From NCBI GenBank assembly GCA_031216915.1, contig CM062293.1, positions 150,792,285 to 150,856,284 on the forward strand: 64,000 bases of DNA. The letters are read 5' to 3'. Shown here piece by piece: positions 19,740-31,976 of this stretch. This DNA is from Pictodentalium vernedei (lineage: Eukaryota; Mollusca; Scaphopoda; Dentaliida; Dentaliidae). How positions within the stretch are numbered: the first letter of the stretch is position 1; each line of letters begins with the position of its first letter. The position numbers were made by a program, and so were the translations under genes. The notes beneath the pieces are model-generated. The model searched no databases, was not told the origin of the DNA, and was given only the letters and a program-made list of their open reading frames with translations.

Positions 19740-19835
19740 AAATGGTTTAGTGTTTAGAAATTATATTCAATTTACTGGGTTAGTCAGTTAAGAGATATCC
19801 AATTAGGTGAGCCCTACTGTATAAACTGGGACTCA
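19740..19835. repeat. Fragment of a pogo/Tigger-like MITE
   Basis: Contains 'ttcaatttactgggttag' and 'gtgagccctactgtata', matching one end of the elements at 48999 and 50184. The mirror copy is at about 54770-54860. Confidence 0.5.
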
Positions 19836-19849
19836 TTTGAGATCCTCAG

Positions 19850-20049
19850 TTAATCCCTAGCATTTTGGTAGCGCAACAGAATTTTCTCAAATCACTCTTT
19901 TTATTTCTTGTTTAACAACACATTTAACCAATTTTATCTTGTTTGACAGATCTCAAACAAGGTACATTTGGTTAAATATCAAACTGCATTATGGGAAATA
20001 TTTGCTGCTGAAAACTTTGCCATTTTGACATCGGAATGTAGAGTGTTAA
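19850..20049. mobile_element. TTAA hairpin MITE, family P3
   Basis: TTAA bounds both ends (19850-19853, 20046-20049). The core contains 'atcttgtttgacagatctc' and inverted 'gcattatgggaaa' arms. The mirror copy is 54536-54735, so it was present before the arms duplicated. Confidence 0.6.
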
Positions 20050-20789
20050 TGAACTAAATTCATACTCTACCATTATGTAAAATTAACAAAAATTTCAATA
20101 ATAATTGGAATATATTTTTTGCCGACACTTTCGCTATACATTTGACGACTCCTTACTTAACATGACATGACAAGAGAACAACACTTAAACTTCTTATTTT
20201 TTAGCTCACCTGACTGAAAGTTGAGCTATTGCCATCACTTGGTGTCCATTGTCTGACATTCAGTGTGTTTTGTTCGTTAACTTTGTATATCAGTCTTCTC
20301 CTCTTGATCTGCTGGGCCAACCAAACTTGGCATAAATTATTTTTGGAGATCAACATTCTAAGTTTGGGCAATAGAAGTCACTATGCCCAGTGCAGTGGGC
20401 TAGGTGCAGTGCCTGAAAACCCCCAATTTTTTTTAAAATCTCATAAATCACTAGTCACAATGCTTTGAATTTGGTGCGCGGCTTCCTTATATGCTCAAGA
20501 CTATTTGGACCAAATGTGGTATGCAGTAATATCAGGGGGCATGTACTTGATTTATGCCACTAAAAAATTTCCTGCCCACTATGGGAACCCCAGGAGCTAA
20601 AAATAGAAAAAATTAAAATGCCATATGCCAGTTGGCACTCCCCAATAAATTGTAACAAAACACTTTTGTATTAATATTTTTCTTCCAGTGCTGAGCCAAG
20701 AACAAATTAGTGCAAACAGTGTAAAGCCACTATAATGGCTTTCAGCACTTTCAGTAGAGCCATGATAGTGGCTTCTAGTACTCAACCAG

Positions 20790-21035
20790 TTAATTGGTAG
20801 AGTGCTAAATTATTTTTGGCCATCAAAATTTCTTCAGTTGTTTTTGCTTTGTTACAATTAATGGGAGAGTGCCAGTTTCTCCCATAATTTGTAACAAGGC
20901 AAATTGTAACAAGACTAAATACAGGTAATATCACTTCAAAGATAATATGAAGCGTAGCCATTGAATTTGAAGCCTTTAAGTTGGGGGTGTCTGTACTTCA
21001 AAATAAAGCCCGAATATGGGCTTCCAGCTTTTCAG
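20790..21035. mobile_element. Hairpin MITE, family P4
   Basis: It has inverted arms around 'tgttacaattaatgggagag' / 'ctcccataatttgtaacaa', with the terminal motif 'taattggtagagtgcta'. The mirror copy is about 47535-47790. A further left-arm-specific palindromic piece lies at 20640-20790. Confidence 0.6.
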
Positions 21036-21863
21036 TTTTGTTCACTGCATGGAGATTATATTGTTGTGTTTGCTTTGTCAACAGCAAAAATGTCAACTGC
21101 TACCCCTTGAGATCATTCTAGTGTGTAAGTATGTATTTTAAAATAACTGCCATTTAGTTCTGAACTCTGTTGGTGGATTGATCATAGCAATCTAGCTTTT
21201 CATCTTGCTGTTGGTTTTTATACTTGTTCATGTGCAAATGCTGTTTATTGCTTATGTCAAAAGGAGAAAAATGTGAGGATAAACTATTGCATCCAGTTCT
21301 TTAAAATTAACTTGTCAGATGAAACAAAGATGGCCTAAATTTCTTCTTAGACCACCAGTGTAGCCATAGGGGGTTGGCCAGGAGAGCCCCCCCCCCCCCC
21401 CCCAGTACACATGCCACCTAATATTCCTGAATTCTGTGATCAGCAAGATATGTCAGCTAATGAAATTACAAATGGCACATGCAAGACTTTGTTCTTCATG
21501 ATTCTCAGAGTAAAAATACTTGAAAACCCAAAAGATCCATTTGCCCCACTTAACTAAAATACATGTAGATCCCCCATGGGAAGCCTGGGATGTAAACAGT
21601 GCTTGTTTACTGTGGTAAACAAGGTCTGTTTTACTGGTAAAATAGGACCCAGTCACCAATGCTTACTGTATAAACGATTGACTGAACTTGACTTTATCTT
21701 CATATTGTCGTCACGATTAGAAATATGTGACCTTAAACACTGATAAACAAAATACTTAGAGATACTAAAAAAATGTCTTTTATATTTTGTTATACTACTT
21801 GGTCTTTTTATCTCTCTTTTTCTTGTGGTCTCTCAATGAAGTGGGCATGTAAAGATGACTTCA

Positions 21864-22076
21864 TTAACCCTCCAAATTCTGTTGTCAAAGTACATTAAAT
21901 TTCATGTAGCAAACTTTTCCCATAATGCAACTAGGAGTTCAACCAATTTAATCTTGTTTGACAGAGCTCATGGAGCTCTGTCAAACAAGATTGAATTGGT
22001 TAAATTCCTAGTTGCATTACGGGAAAAATCTGCAGGTTGTTATTTTGATATTAGACATCAGTGTTCAGAGGGTTAA
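21864..22076. mobile_element. TTAA hairpin MITE, family P3
   Basis: TTAA at 21864-21867 and 22073-22076. The centre is a long hairpin, 'cttgtttgacagagctc' followed by its inverse, and outer arms around 'cataatgcaactagga' are also inverted. The mirror copy is 46513-46725. Confidence 0.75.
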
Positions 22077-22099
22077 GCAGTCAAGTAAGTTGAGAATTA

Positions 22100-22400
22100 T
22101 TGGGAAAAAATATAGTTGAATTTAGTGATTATGGAGATTGGATCACAATTAAAACACAGCTCATGGAGTCAAGTATCCACCACCCAGATAATATTAAGGA
22201 GAGGGTTAGTATGCTTATCAGAGAGATTGGAAAGAATGGGGTATGGGATGTCATCAAGCAATTCATCTTGGAGTGTTCTGAGGAGAGAAGAGGCAGGATA
22301 AGGAGGCATTTGGAAACACTGCTAATCAAGGCCGTCTCAGCTGAGAACCGTGACAAATCAGTGGCTGGCCAACCAGGGAAATGGCTAGTGGTTTGCAATT
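22100..22400 (+). mobile_element. LINE 3'-terminal remnant
   Basis: The frame here (about 72 meaningful codons, ERVSMLIREIGKN...VIKQFI.ECSEERRGR) matches the C-terminus encoded at 40180-40290. It is followed by the same 3' UTR motif 'gacaaatcagtggctggcca'. The mirror copy is at 46200-46475. Both are 5'-truncated. Confidence 0.7.
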
Positions 22401-22429
22401 GGGAGGTGTAGGGTTGTGAATTTCTGACT

Positions 22430-23530
22430 TTGGGAGGGACCAGGAGGGGGAAACCCTCTCTTAGTTCCTCCCTCTAGTTGGAAATTCCCTACCGAGAAAT
22501 TTTTTGAAAATGAAGCCATGAAAGGGGGCATAAAATTGGTTCTTGTAACTGAAATGCCAACGCATTTATGATAGAATTATCAGGTTGTTATTATTATTTG
22601 GTATTATTCTGGGAATTGAATATGTGCTAAACAAATGCTCAAGCTGAAAACTGTGAGCAATTCACATGCTCCCAACATTAAATGAGATCTTATGCCAGAA
22701 TGATCAATTTTCGATGTTTCATCATTTTGTAACTGTGAATGTTGGAATTATCTCAGGATAATGATTTTACCTGATGCGATTTTCTTGAAGTGCATTTCGA
22801 GGATTTTTTATTATGATTAAATAGACATACTATAGAAATCTCATACAGATGGACATCATGCATACTTATGAAGCTCGATATTGCATACATGTAGTTGTAA
22901 ATAGTAACAGAATTTTTGCTGATATGAAACAGAGTTCGAATTTTGGAAAGTAAAGGAGACATCAGCATCACCAAAGAAGCTCTAAAATCCAGACAGATGG
23001 AACTTCCAACTACTCATGACTTGCCCTCCAAATTTCCAACTATAGGAAATTTGCTTGTCATTCTTATGCTCTTTTACAGACACTCTCCTCCACAGACTGT
23101 TGAAAAAAATTGTGCATGTCATTTGCATCTTATTTGAGGCTTGGAGATAATTATACTTTCTGTACTTTGACAGAAATTATTGAAAAAACTTTTTTTTCTG
23201 ACAATCAGTTGAAAGGTTTTTTTTAAATATGTTATAAAATAGAATTATGGCTGATGTGAAAAAAAAAGTTGTTTTCTTGAGAAATGACCACTGGAAGTCT
23301 GAACGGAATATGTTCTTGTTTGCTGAAAGGTTGGTTGGTCATGTTCTCCAGACTGTTCTTGTCATTAGTTTTTGTAAAGGTTTTTCTGCAGGAATTTAGA
23401 GTTTGTCCGAAGTTTTATGCCCCAAACGTTTGTCATTTCCATCTATCCATCCTGCTGTCTGTCCATCAGAAAAAAATTTCATTTCAGTCTGTCCATTGGT
23501 CTGTCCATCAGGAAGATTTTTGTGTCTGCT
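22430..23530. other. Non-coding palindrome arm
   Basis: No gene seen. Pairs with about 45170-46080 of the right arm. Confidence 0.5.
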
Positions 23531-23532
23531 AC

Positions 23533-23783
23533 TTAACCCTTTACCTAACATGAAAAGCAGACGACACTTGCAAAAAAAATTCTTGAATAACTAATTTTTT
23601 TCATTTTTTGTCTCAAAAACATAGGTTATGACCCCTCGTTGGAACGAGCTCAAAGAGCTCGTTCCAACGAGGGATCATAACCTTTGTTCTTGAGACAAAA
23701 AATGAAAATATTTTGAAAATTAATTGGCATTATTTGGGAATAGCGCTGGCCGGTTTTGGCCGTTATGTTGGGTAAAGGGTTAA
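23533..23783. mobile_element. TTAA hairpin MITE, family P1
   Basis: TTAA at 23533-23536 and 23780-23783, with terminal repeats TTAACCCTTTACCTAACAT and CGTTATGTTGGGTAAAGGG. The core is a near-perfect hairpin of about 75 bp around 'gaacgagctcaaagagctcg'. The mirror copy is 44923-45163. Confidence 0.8.
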
Positions 23784-23789
23784 CTCTGA

Positions 23790-25035
23790 GATGCTTCATT
23801 GTATTTTGTTGAAACTTGGCGTACATGTTGCTTATGGGGAGATGATGAGTCACGCACAAAATTGTTTTGGGTTCGATGGAGGTCAAAGTCACAGATCAAG
23901 GTCATAGTTCAGGGGCTTCTGTGTCTGAGCAGTCACAGTTCATCTTGTTTTGTGTTTATCTATGAGAAAATGTGGTCAGTGACAGAAGAAACTTGAGAAC
24001 ATTCCGTAAATATTTTTGCTTTAACATGTCGTGGCATGTGTTATTTATAGTCATGTCAGACATTTAAAGCATTGATGTGAGGGAAAAAGTCAACATGGAA
24101 AACAAGTGAATGATGATTCCAGAGAAAAGTGTGGAGAAGAAATGAAAGACCATCCATTTGGACCTATTCTGTTGGAAATTGCAGTCCAAGGCCTTGTTGT
24201 TTGCTAGAAAATCATCATCCAGTTGAGTGTGGCATGTGCACTGCTTATATTTTTTACAAAGTTTATACTCCACTGAAGTAAGGAATCAAATCCACCTGTA
24301 TAACTATGTGACTCCTAAAACATCATGAATCTACACTTTCAGTCAAAAAACATTGGATGGCACTGGCTTTCTTGACTTCAGGCATCTTTTTTTGGACAAT
24401 TTATGAGTGCCAAAAAATTGTTCTCTTTATTTGGTCCTGGTAAGCTTTAACCTTTCATAAATTCTGAGGTCATTATATTTTGAAGCAGAGTCCAGTGTTG
24501 TTTGCTTTTTAATCATAATAAATAGTGAGGGGAAATTTTGAATATAAAAAAATTGTCCATACTCATGGTGTAGAAGTTGTTTCTAATAAAGTGTCATCTC
24601 TGCCTGTTGAAGCAGATGACACTTCACTGGAAGAAACTACAAAATTTAGGCAATTTTTCTTGTTCCGAGCAGTCAAACACAACATCTCAAACCAGTGGAC
24701 AACACCAGAAGCAAGTTGAGTGCACTTGAAACTTCTGGGGTGTTAACAATTTGAATGTTGTCAAACCTTTAGCACACTCTTTATCAATGTGGGCAAGCAA
24801 TATATCACTTTTCTGAAATGATGTCAGGAAAGCAATGCTGAGTAGAGGCACCTACTGTCATCAAATAATCAGAGAATATAAAACTTCTTTTGATAGATAT
24901 CATTTGAAAAATCTTTGTAGGCAACTTCAACATAAAATTTCTCTCCTCTCTCTCCATCAATGATAACCACATAATGACAAATTAATGTGGCCATTCGGTG
25001 GCTTGTTTGCACATGATCAACAAAATGCAAAATAT
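23790..25035. other. Non-coding palindrome arm
   Basis: No supportable gene. Pairs with about 43335-44920. Confidence 0.5.
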
Positions 25036-25039
25036 TACT

Positions 25040-25770
25040 ACAGGTTTACATGGATTATTTAGTTTAAACAATATTTTATTTCAAATTTCAAATAATTGCA
25101 TACATAAATATAACGGGCGTGGATTCAACAATAAGCTTAAAGCTTTTACAAGGCCGTTTCCACTCAATAAAACAGAACTTATAAACTCTTGAGATGGCTT
25201 TTACAGTATGTTATAATCCAGATATTAAGTTTTAGTACATTGTGCAGTTGGTAATCATGGTTATGATGTACAGATCATTTTATGCAATGTACTGGTTAAA
25301 TTAGATATTGTATTAAACAATACAGTAAAGAAAAGAGAAGACTTACTCCAAACCCAACACGAGCACGGGACAACACTCAACATAGGACTGCATTAAGTAA
25401 TAGCCTCAAAATGCTGTGTTTGCTCCCTGTTTACACCAAGCTATATGAGTGGCAGATAGCAATGTTTAATAGTTCGAGGTGGAAGTTGGCTGATCAGATT
25501 GAAATAGGCTGGTAGCCATCACCACCCCCGTATTGGGCCCGAAGTCAAGGTAGAAGTTCATAGGATAGTACTACAGAAGAGTGGACGTGAGTTGATAGAT
25601 TTGGGAACGGCTATTCAGTGAGAGAAGAAGTATGGGAAAACCTTCCGGATCGTAATTAGATTATTTGCAACTAGAGACGAGAAGGGTTCTTTAGCAATGG
25701 CAATGGCAATGGCAATAAAAATGTTCTAGTTCATCAGCTATTGCAAAATCATCTGGCGATCATGGATTAT
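25040..25770. mobile_element. Left-arm-only insertion carrying a minus-strand LINE tail
   Basis: The right arm (about 43270-43340) lacks this block. Its left edge shows 'ttagtttaaacaatatttt', the reverse complement of the LINE terminus at 19610, which suggests a LINE 3' end on the minus strand. The right part ends in a (GCAATG)n run at about 25695-25717. No coding frame can be assigned. Confidence 0.5.
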
Positions 25771-26091
25771 TTGGTGGTGTCCACAGAGGCCGAATATGGG
25801 ACCCATTCTCAATAGCATTTGGGTATTATTTTTTTTTCTTCATTTCAACCCCAAATTTTTCCCAATAATCTCTCCTGTCTAAAACAGAAATTTAATTCAC
25901 ATTCAGGGTATTTGATGACTGGATTCACATTGCAAAATGCTAGTCAAAAATGTCCAAATGCTAACCATTTTTCTTTCATATTGGCCTTATATTCACTATT
26001 TATCATCACTTTTTGAAACCAAGATGGCAACGGGTAAAGAAATTTTTAAAAACAAAAAATACCCTGACATTTGGTATCCTAAACTGAGCAG

Positions 26092-26115
26092 TCCCCCCCC
26101 CCCCCCCCCCCCCAG
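26092..26115. repeat. Poly-C tract
   Basis: A run of about 22 C. Long C or G runs also occur near 5460, 21390, 30140, 45475, 46155, 47210 and 53575. Confidence 0.9.
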
Positions 26116-26461
26116 AAAACCAATAATTCCCAATTTAACAAAGCGCAGACAGTGTCGGAACTCAAGCTTAAACAACAGGTTTTTCTTTAGCCCTAAAATT
26201 CTTGTTTCAACTTCGATCATTTTTACTGTAACAAAACTGGAGCTCCAACAGACAATCTTTAGATACACCGACAATTTACATTCTAAGAACCTTGTTAGCT
26301 GTTTCTAGTAAAGTCTTTGCTGCCTATATAGGTAGCCAAGACTTGCCTAGAAACAACTACAAAGCCACAAAATGTAGAGTCGTAGACTGACAAAGTGTAG
26401 CAAAAGTACATAAGCCATAAATATCTCAAAGCCATTAAGGCTTAATAGTATAAGAACAGGA

Positions 26462-26709
26462 TTAACCCTTTGAACCCTTGTTTCCTGGAATGGTATTGCC
26501 TTTATGTACGCTTTCAATGAGATGGGTCTGTCCAATATTAATATACAGGGAGGATAAAATAATAACTGCAGTCCTCAGACGTTTGGCTGCAGACTGCAGT
26601 TATTATTTTATCATCAATGCCCTGTGTATAGACCTCTTGTAATAAGACAAAAATGGGACGTAATTCTGCCTTTGAGCGAAAAATCAGTCTTATGGGTTCA
26701 AAGGGTTAA
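26462..26709. mobile_element. TTAA hairpin MITE, family P2
   Basis: TTAA at 26462-26465 and 26706-26709, with TIR TTAACCCTTTGAACCC / GGGTTCAAAGGGTTAA. The central palindrome is built on 'aataactgcagtc'. The right-arm counterpart (about 42795-42905) is partly deleted. Confidence 0.8.
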
Positions 26710-26732
26710 TAATGATTTATTCTGATTGTTTG

Positions 26733-26976
26733 TTAACTGGTAGAGTGCTGAAAGCCAATATTTGGGCTTTATTCTGAAGTGCAGGTGCTTCAACTTAATA
26801 GCTTCATATTCTGTGGTTGTGCTTCATATTATTTTTGAACTGAAATATTTAGTGTGTGAGGATTTGCCTTGTTATAATTTATGGAAGAGTGCCACTAGGC
26901 ACTCTTCCATTAATTGTAACAAGGCAGAGAGATGTGAACAAATTTGGATGACCAAAACTAGCACTCTACTAATTAA
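26733..26976. mobile_element. TTAA hairpin MITE, family P4
   Basis: The central hairpin reads 'agagtgccactaggcactct', with outer inverted arms 'ttgttataattta' / 'ttaattgtaacaa' and a terminal motif TTAACTGGTAGAGTGCT. The mirror copy is 42527-42770. Confidence 0.75.
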
Positions 26977-27179
26977 GAAAATTACCACAAGCAGTGGCTT
27001 CTATATGAATGTTCTCGGTTTAAATCAAAGGTATTATTTCTTATTCTTTGTCCAAGACAACTTCCCAATTGCAACTTTTTTGATGCAAATATTCCCAATG
27101 ACCAGTCATGTGCACCCCAGACTCTTTCCCAAAGAGGCCAGAAGAATCCATGGTTTTTATTGGCTCATTCACATTTTCT

Positions 27180-28840
27180 AAAAACGCAAGCCAATTTATA
27201 AACGTCGATACATACAGGAGAATTGTCAAGGAGCTGTAGCTGTATGCATGAGGTATGGTATTATCCTAGATAACACATGGACATCTACTATCTCTGGTTG
27301 TGGTTGTCTATGGGTTATTGGGGACAATACCGTGTCACCAGTCTAGGTGCTTGTAAAAAAATAAAGTTTCAAAAATAGGGTTTTGTGCTCAGTGCTCTCA
27401 CCCCAAACTGGATCTTTCCATGCCGACATTGATTCTTGAAAGCTCGCGGCAAAGGTTGTCCTAGAATAAACATCAGAGGCTGGTACCATCATTGAAAATT
27501 ACATGATCACACATAATAAACAAGATTTAATTAGCAAGCTATATTATTCTGGTTATGTGTCTGTTATCTATGTCTCCTGGGGGTACAGTGGCTCATTGGC
27601 TAATGTGTTGGATTTCTGATTGAGAGGTTGTGTGATCAGATATGATGTACGTGAATTATTTTATGTCTTCGACAAAAACATTAAACTCACTAGCTCTTGT
27701 GAAGGTAGGAGGTGTTTTATGTTCTCAAATCTCACAAGTTAGTACATGGACATTAAAAGGTCTGAGAGTTCTGTTCTCTCTGGGAATAGTCCAGGTACAT
27801 AATCTAGCTACCTCTACCTACAGAACTGTCCAAGAAGGGTCAAATACTTGTAGTTGGATGTCACAGAGAACCTGAACCATTCATGTTGTTGACAGGTCTT
27901 TGATCCACGAAAATCCTCCATATCAAAACCTCCTCCAAATTCTAGGAATGTTGATCCATTGGCAGTCACCCCTTGGTAACCAAAAGCTGAGTAACTAATA
28001 GTATGTACACACACGAATGAGTTCAGTTGCTCACTCCTGGGAGACATTAAATTAATTCTCTTCAAGTTTGATTTTACTCTGATGTGCAAGTAACTTGGTG
28101 TTCTGCATATTGACTTTACTTATAACTTGATCACTATACTAAATATTATTCCTTTATTGTAGTAACTTCATATGTCTGTCAGGTAAAATCTATAATTTTA
28201 TTATCTTGTCCAATAACTCAAAATCAAGCTGAAGTAGCCTCTGAATACACCAAAGAAAATGCCAAGCTGTAAAAGGTTTATACTCTGGCAAGGGGTACCC
28301 CTCCCCTTTAATGCCCCAACCTCAGTGGCCCTAGGTGTCGAATGGATCTGATCCGCCTTTTTTCTTCTCCACAAGACTGGTAAGAATGTGGTCGGGTGGG
28401 GGTGGAGGCGCAAATCTTCCGGAACGAGCATACCTTTACTCTGGTATTTAGAGGCAATAAGCTTCCTGACAAAGAGGGAAGTGTATGCGTACCACTACAA
28501 CCCTCAGCAGTCTTCCCTCACCCCAACACCCCACGTATAGAAAAAAATTAAGCCGTTTCTCTTTTTTTAAAGTCAACCCGCCTAGTTGTTGAAACTACTA
28601 AAAATTACACACTTGAAAACTAAACAGAGGCGGTGGAGCCAGGAGGCACGTGCCCCACCACTTTTTCCATAGACATGTTTCGCAGTTACACAATGGGTTA
28701 AGATAGGCGCATGCAAACGTGTCAATATACAGGCATTCCTGTAACATTATTTGCAAATCCAAACAATATTGAACCAAAGATCCCCCCTCTCGATCGCGTC
28801 GGTTCGTTTCTTCTACTTTAATATCTTCCAACTGGAAGGT
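27180..28840. other. Non-coding palindrome arm
   Basis: No supportable gene. Pairs with about 40790-42330, including the block at 27640-27880 with 41590-41850 at roughly 88-90% identity by eye. The short frames seen here are not conserved between arms. Confidence 0.55.
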
Positions 28841-28856
28841 TGGCTGAAAGATGGTT

Positions 28857-29250
28857 TATTTCTTTATTGATATTTTAAGGTCACAAACTTATGCACAATG
28901 GCTAATCATGACCGTAACAGTTTCGCGGGTGGAGGAAGCCGGAGTACCCGGAGACAACCACCGAGCAACGACGAGCAGCTGCCAGCTCCCAACATCGTAA
29001 CTCCGCACTGCAGCGCAGGCAGGGTTAGATTGGTTGAAGACATGCGTACCATCGACGTGCAGTACGCCTCAGTACACGGCGTCACCGTGTCCTCATGTGG
29101 ACAATCGGGGTTAAGTGCCTTGCCCAAGGACACAACGCGGGAGTCCGAATTGATCGGTCAGACGGTCACCCATCCAGTGATTAACTGGGCTCGACGTTGC
29201 TTAACTTCGGTGATCAGACAAGAACCGGTTACCGCAACGCCACCGCGCCC
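28857..29250 (-). mobile_element. 5S rRNA-derived SINE (SINE3-like)
   Basis: The 394-bp insertion is bounded by perfect 13-bp target duplications (28844-28856 and 29251-29263, CTGAAAGATGGTT). The right arm near 40770 has the single, empty site. On the minus strand the head resembles the 3' two-thirds of 5S rRNA: 'gttaagcaacgtcgagccc', then 'actggatgggtgaccg', the internal-promoter region. The body ('ttgtgtccttgggcaag') and the tail ('atttgtgcataagtttgtg'-type) are those of the tRNA-headed SINEs at 38150, 48287 and 52069. So two head types share one body and tail, and presumably one LINE partner. Confidence 0.8.
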
Positions 29251-29263
29251 CTGAAAGATGGTT

Positions 29264-30535
29264 AAGTAGAAGAAACGGGCAGGACAGTGACCACACGGCG
29301 GCATATTCATCTAAGCGAGTCGCAGCGTGATTAATAATTCACATGTCGCTTACCGAGATGCAGCCTCTGCAAATACTAATTACCAAGCTACCAACTAAAT
29401 ACCGAGGGAACGATTTTTCAGCGAATGCTATTACATTAGCACCCATAATTCTCAAATATGGTATTAAAACCATGCAAACGCTGCTTAAATCTATTTATAT
29501 CCTCATAATACACAACCCTATACCCTTTTCAGAGTTTTCAATCCCCAACCATAGTAGCCTTGTAAATTTGTGCCCCTTTACTTTTATCATGCTTCCGCCG
29601 CCCCTGAAACTAAATGAACAGGCATTATTTTAGAACTTATTCACAGGTTTTACTGTCTCAAAAACGGTAAAATGTGTAAATAATCACGGCCTAGCTACAT
29701 AGTACGATCACAGATTGGACTTCAAATTGTAACAAACAGAACAGTTATGGGGTGACAGCTTTCAAGCTGTTTTATATTTGGGATTCTTTCCCCAGGCAAG
29801 AACAGCGGCTTTGCCACGAGGTGAGTGGAGGGGACTCACGCAACCCCACCCACAAACATGGACGCCAAATCATGAAAAATGTCAACCGTATATCCATCAA
29901 GGCCTTAGAAAACTGGTTCATGGAGTTTCACCCTGATATATCTTTGGTCATTTTGTCCACAGTTGTTTCTTCACTTTCTGGGTACCGGTACATCGGCCTT
30001 CAAAACGTACTCCAAGTGCTCCAGTTGGCATGAAAAGTTATTTTTTGTACGGTGAAGACGCCGAGAAGTCGCCTGTGCGGGATATACAGGATTAACTCGG
30101 TGCGGGGTGAAATGAACTGGGGAGATGGAAAACCAGGACCCCCCCCCCCCCCCCCCCCCCCCCTCTGATTTATACTGGCTCTCTGTCCAATTTGCCAAAG
30201 GGGGAAAACAAAATAGTACAGTGTGCAAGGTTCATGTCTTGTAGTGTTCAGCGGGTAATACTGAAAAACACTGAACAGCAAGATCGAACTGAAAAGCCCT
30301 AGAAAACCTCCGATGGGTGTGTCAATCATATACAGGGACGAAGTAGGGCTAAATGAACTGGGTGAGGTACAAAGTGTTTCTGTTGCCACTGCTTGCAGAA
30401 ACATATTTTCCCCACATCATTTCAGCTGGAGCACTTAGGTTAAGAGTGCATATCCCCATATGTGCAGATCCAGGTCGTTCCGGGGGTGAGGGTAACTTCC
30501 CGTGTCAACTGGAGAACCCAGAGTTTACTTTTTGA
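29264..30535. other. Non-coding palindrome arm
   Basis: No supportable gene. Pairs with 37940-39130 and 40380-40750. A poly-C run lies at about 30139-30163. Confidence 0.5.
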
Positions 30536-30539
30536 ATGC

Positions 30540-30790
30540 TTAAGCCATTATCTAACACGAAAGACCGACGACAGTTCCAAACAAAATTCTCCAATAACTA
30601 AATCTTTTCATTTTTTTGCATCAAAAACATAACTTATGACCCCCTCATTGGAACGAGCTTAACGAGCTCGTTCCAATGAGAGGTTATAAGCTATGTTTTT
30701 GAGAGCACAAAAACAGGAAAAATAAAGAAAATTGGATAGTAATTTTTGTGACTAGCGCCGGTCGGTTTGGTGGTTATGTTGGATAAATTT
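30540..30790. mobile_element. TTAA hairpin MITE, family P1
   Basis: Starts at TTAA 30540-30543 with 'ccattatctaacacgaa'. The core hairpin sits around 'aacgagcttaacgagctcgtt'. The right end is decayed. The mirror copy is 37689-37937. Confidence 0.65.
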
Positions 30791-30985
30791 CCAGAAGTTG
30801 AAAGAATAACTTTAGTAATCATCCACGAAATGTCAGCGTTAGAATACGTGAACCGGTTTTAGAAATTTCAGGCATGAATGTATAAAAGGTTAACATTTTT
30901 TGGAAAAGTTGGGTTGGACGTCCTAATTCCCACCCCACTCCTCATGGCTCCGCCGCTAACTATATCTTTGTAATATCACAATGAC

Positions 30986-31582
30986 GTGCGATCCCAAAAT
31001 ACAACAGGGAAATGGGAGCGATCACACTCCAAGATTATTGTAGTTTATGCACTATTAATTATTCAACTGTTGCGCATGTTTTTATCAGATATTTGTTTGA
31101 TATTTTTGTGTACAACTGCTTTGTTTCCATGTTTTTCACACCTTGATTCGAGGTTTAGTAACTATGGTGAAATCAGCTTTTCAGGATTGTTTGGTTTCCT
31201 TCTCGTTCTTTGTTTGTACCTGAATAGTGAACTTGCAATCATTCAACAAGACAGTTCTGTCTTTCTGAAGGATTGTCAGTTCCTTCTTCAGAAAAAAATG
31301 AGATCGAGAAGAAAGACACGCAAAATAAAAATTGATCTCACCAGTTACTTAACCTCACAACAGACTGTGAGAAACATTGAAATAAAGCAGTTGTTATCAA
31401 AACAAAAATGTCAAATAAATATCCCGAAAAAATCTCTCATTTTTATCCAATTCGAAAGGCACTTGCCTTGCAAAAACTCAGGATTTCAAATCGGCGGGCA
31501 GATTGAGAGAAATCAGCGGGAATTCGCCCAATCATTTATCCTAAAGCGACTCCATGTTCAATGGAAGTTCCAAGTTTACTGA
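30986..31582 (+). CDS. Hypothetical ORF with hydrophobic N-terminal half, low confidence
   Basis: The open frame has 198 codons, but the first codon is GTG and the first ATG is at 31076. Two hydrophobic stretches (about residues 18-50 and 70-85) could be membrane segments, followed by a basic tail. The mirror frame at 37481-37050 is open for 143 codons at about 97% nucleotide identity and is cut by a T-run difference near 37060. Substitutions seem roughly evenly split between silent and replacement, too few to infer selection. I do not recognise the product; it may be a chance frame. Confidence 0.25.
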   Translation: MRSQNTTGKWERSHSKIIVVYALLIIQLLRMFLSDICLIFLCTTALFPCFSHLDSRFSNYGEISFSGLFGFLLVLCLYLNSELAIIQQDSSVFLKDCQFLLQKKMRSRRKTRKIKIDLTSYLTSQQTVRNIEIKQLLSKQKCQINIPKKSLIFIQFERHLPCKNSGFQIGGQIERNQREFAQSFILKRLHVQWKFQVY

Positions 31583-31590
31583 AATGTGAA

Positions 31591-31661
31591 GTGTCAGTGG
31601 CTCAGTGGTAGCGTTCTGGGCTGGAGATCCAGAGGTACCGGGTTCGAGACCCATAGGAGGC
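31591..31661 (+). other. tRNA-like sequence T1
   Basis: Box A 'tggctcagtggtag' and box B 'gggttcgagaccc' are spaced as in tRNA. A 7-base loop CTGGAGA closed by TCTGGG/TCCAGA would give anticodon GGA (Ser). The acceptor ends do not pair, so this is a tRNA-derived or pseudo-tRNA. TTTT follows at 31663. Its mirror is T1'. Confidence 0.6.
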
Positions 31662-31902
31662 ATTTTCCGAAAAATCGCTAAAAATTGACAAAAAAAGAGA
31701 AAATTTGATTTTTTTCAACATAATTCCACTTACCGTCTCTTTTCCTTGCGTCTAACCCTCTTACCTTGAGTCACCTATCTTATGTCTCCTGGTCACACAC
31801 CACACTCTCACATCTCATTTTGTTTTGTTTGTTTTGTATTTTAGTTGGTTTAGTTTATCATGTTTATTTTCACCTATTTAGTTTATTTTAGTTAGTTTAT
31901 GT

Positions 31903-31976
31903 TGCCGGAGAGGGGGCTCGAACTCCCGACCTCTCGATTCGTGTTCCACGACTTTACCGACTGCGCTATCACGAAC
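31903..31976 (-). other. tRNA-like sequence T2
   Basis: Minus strand: box A 'tagcgcagtcggtaa', box B 'gggagttcgagcccc'. The anticodon region 'cgtggaacacg' forms a tight hairpin, not a normal 7-base loop. Confidence 0.6.

Noticed and set aside
26762-27181. 139-codon frame at 26762-27181
   Set aside because: It runs through a P4 hairpin MITE and is not kept in the mirror arm (42330-42770).
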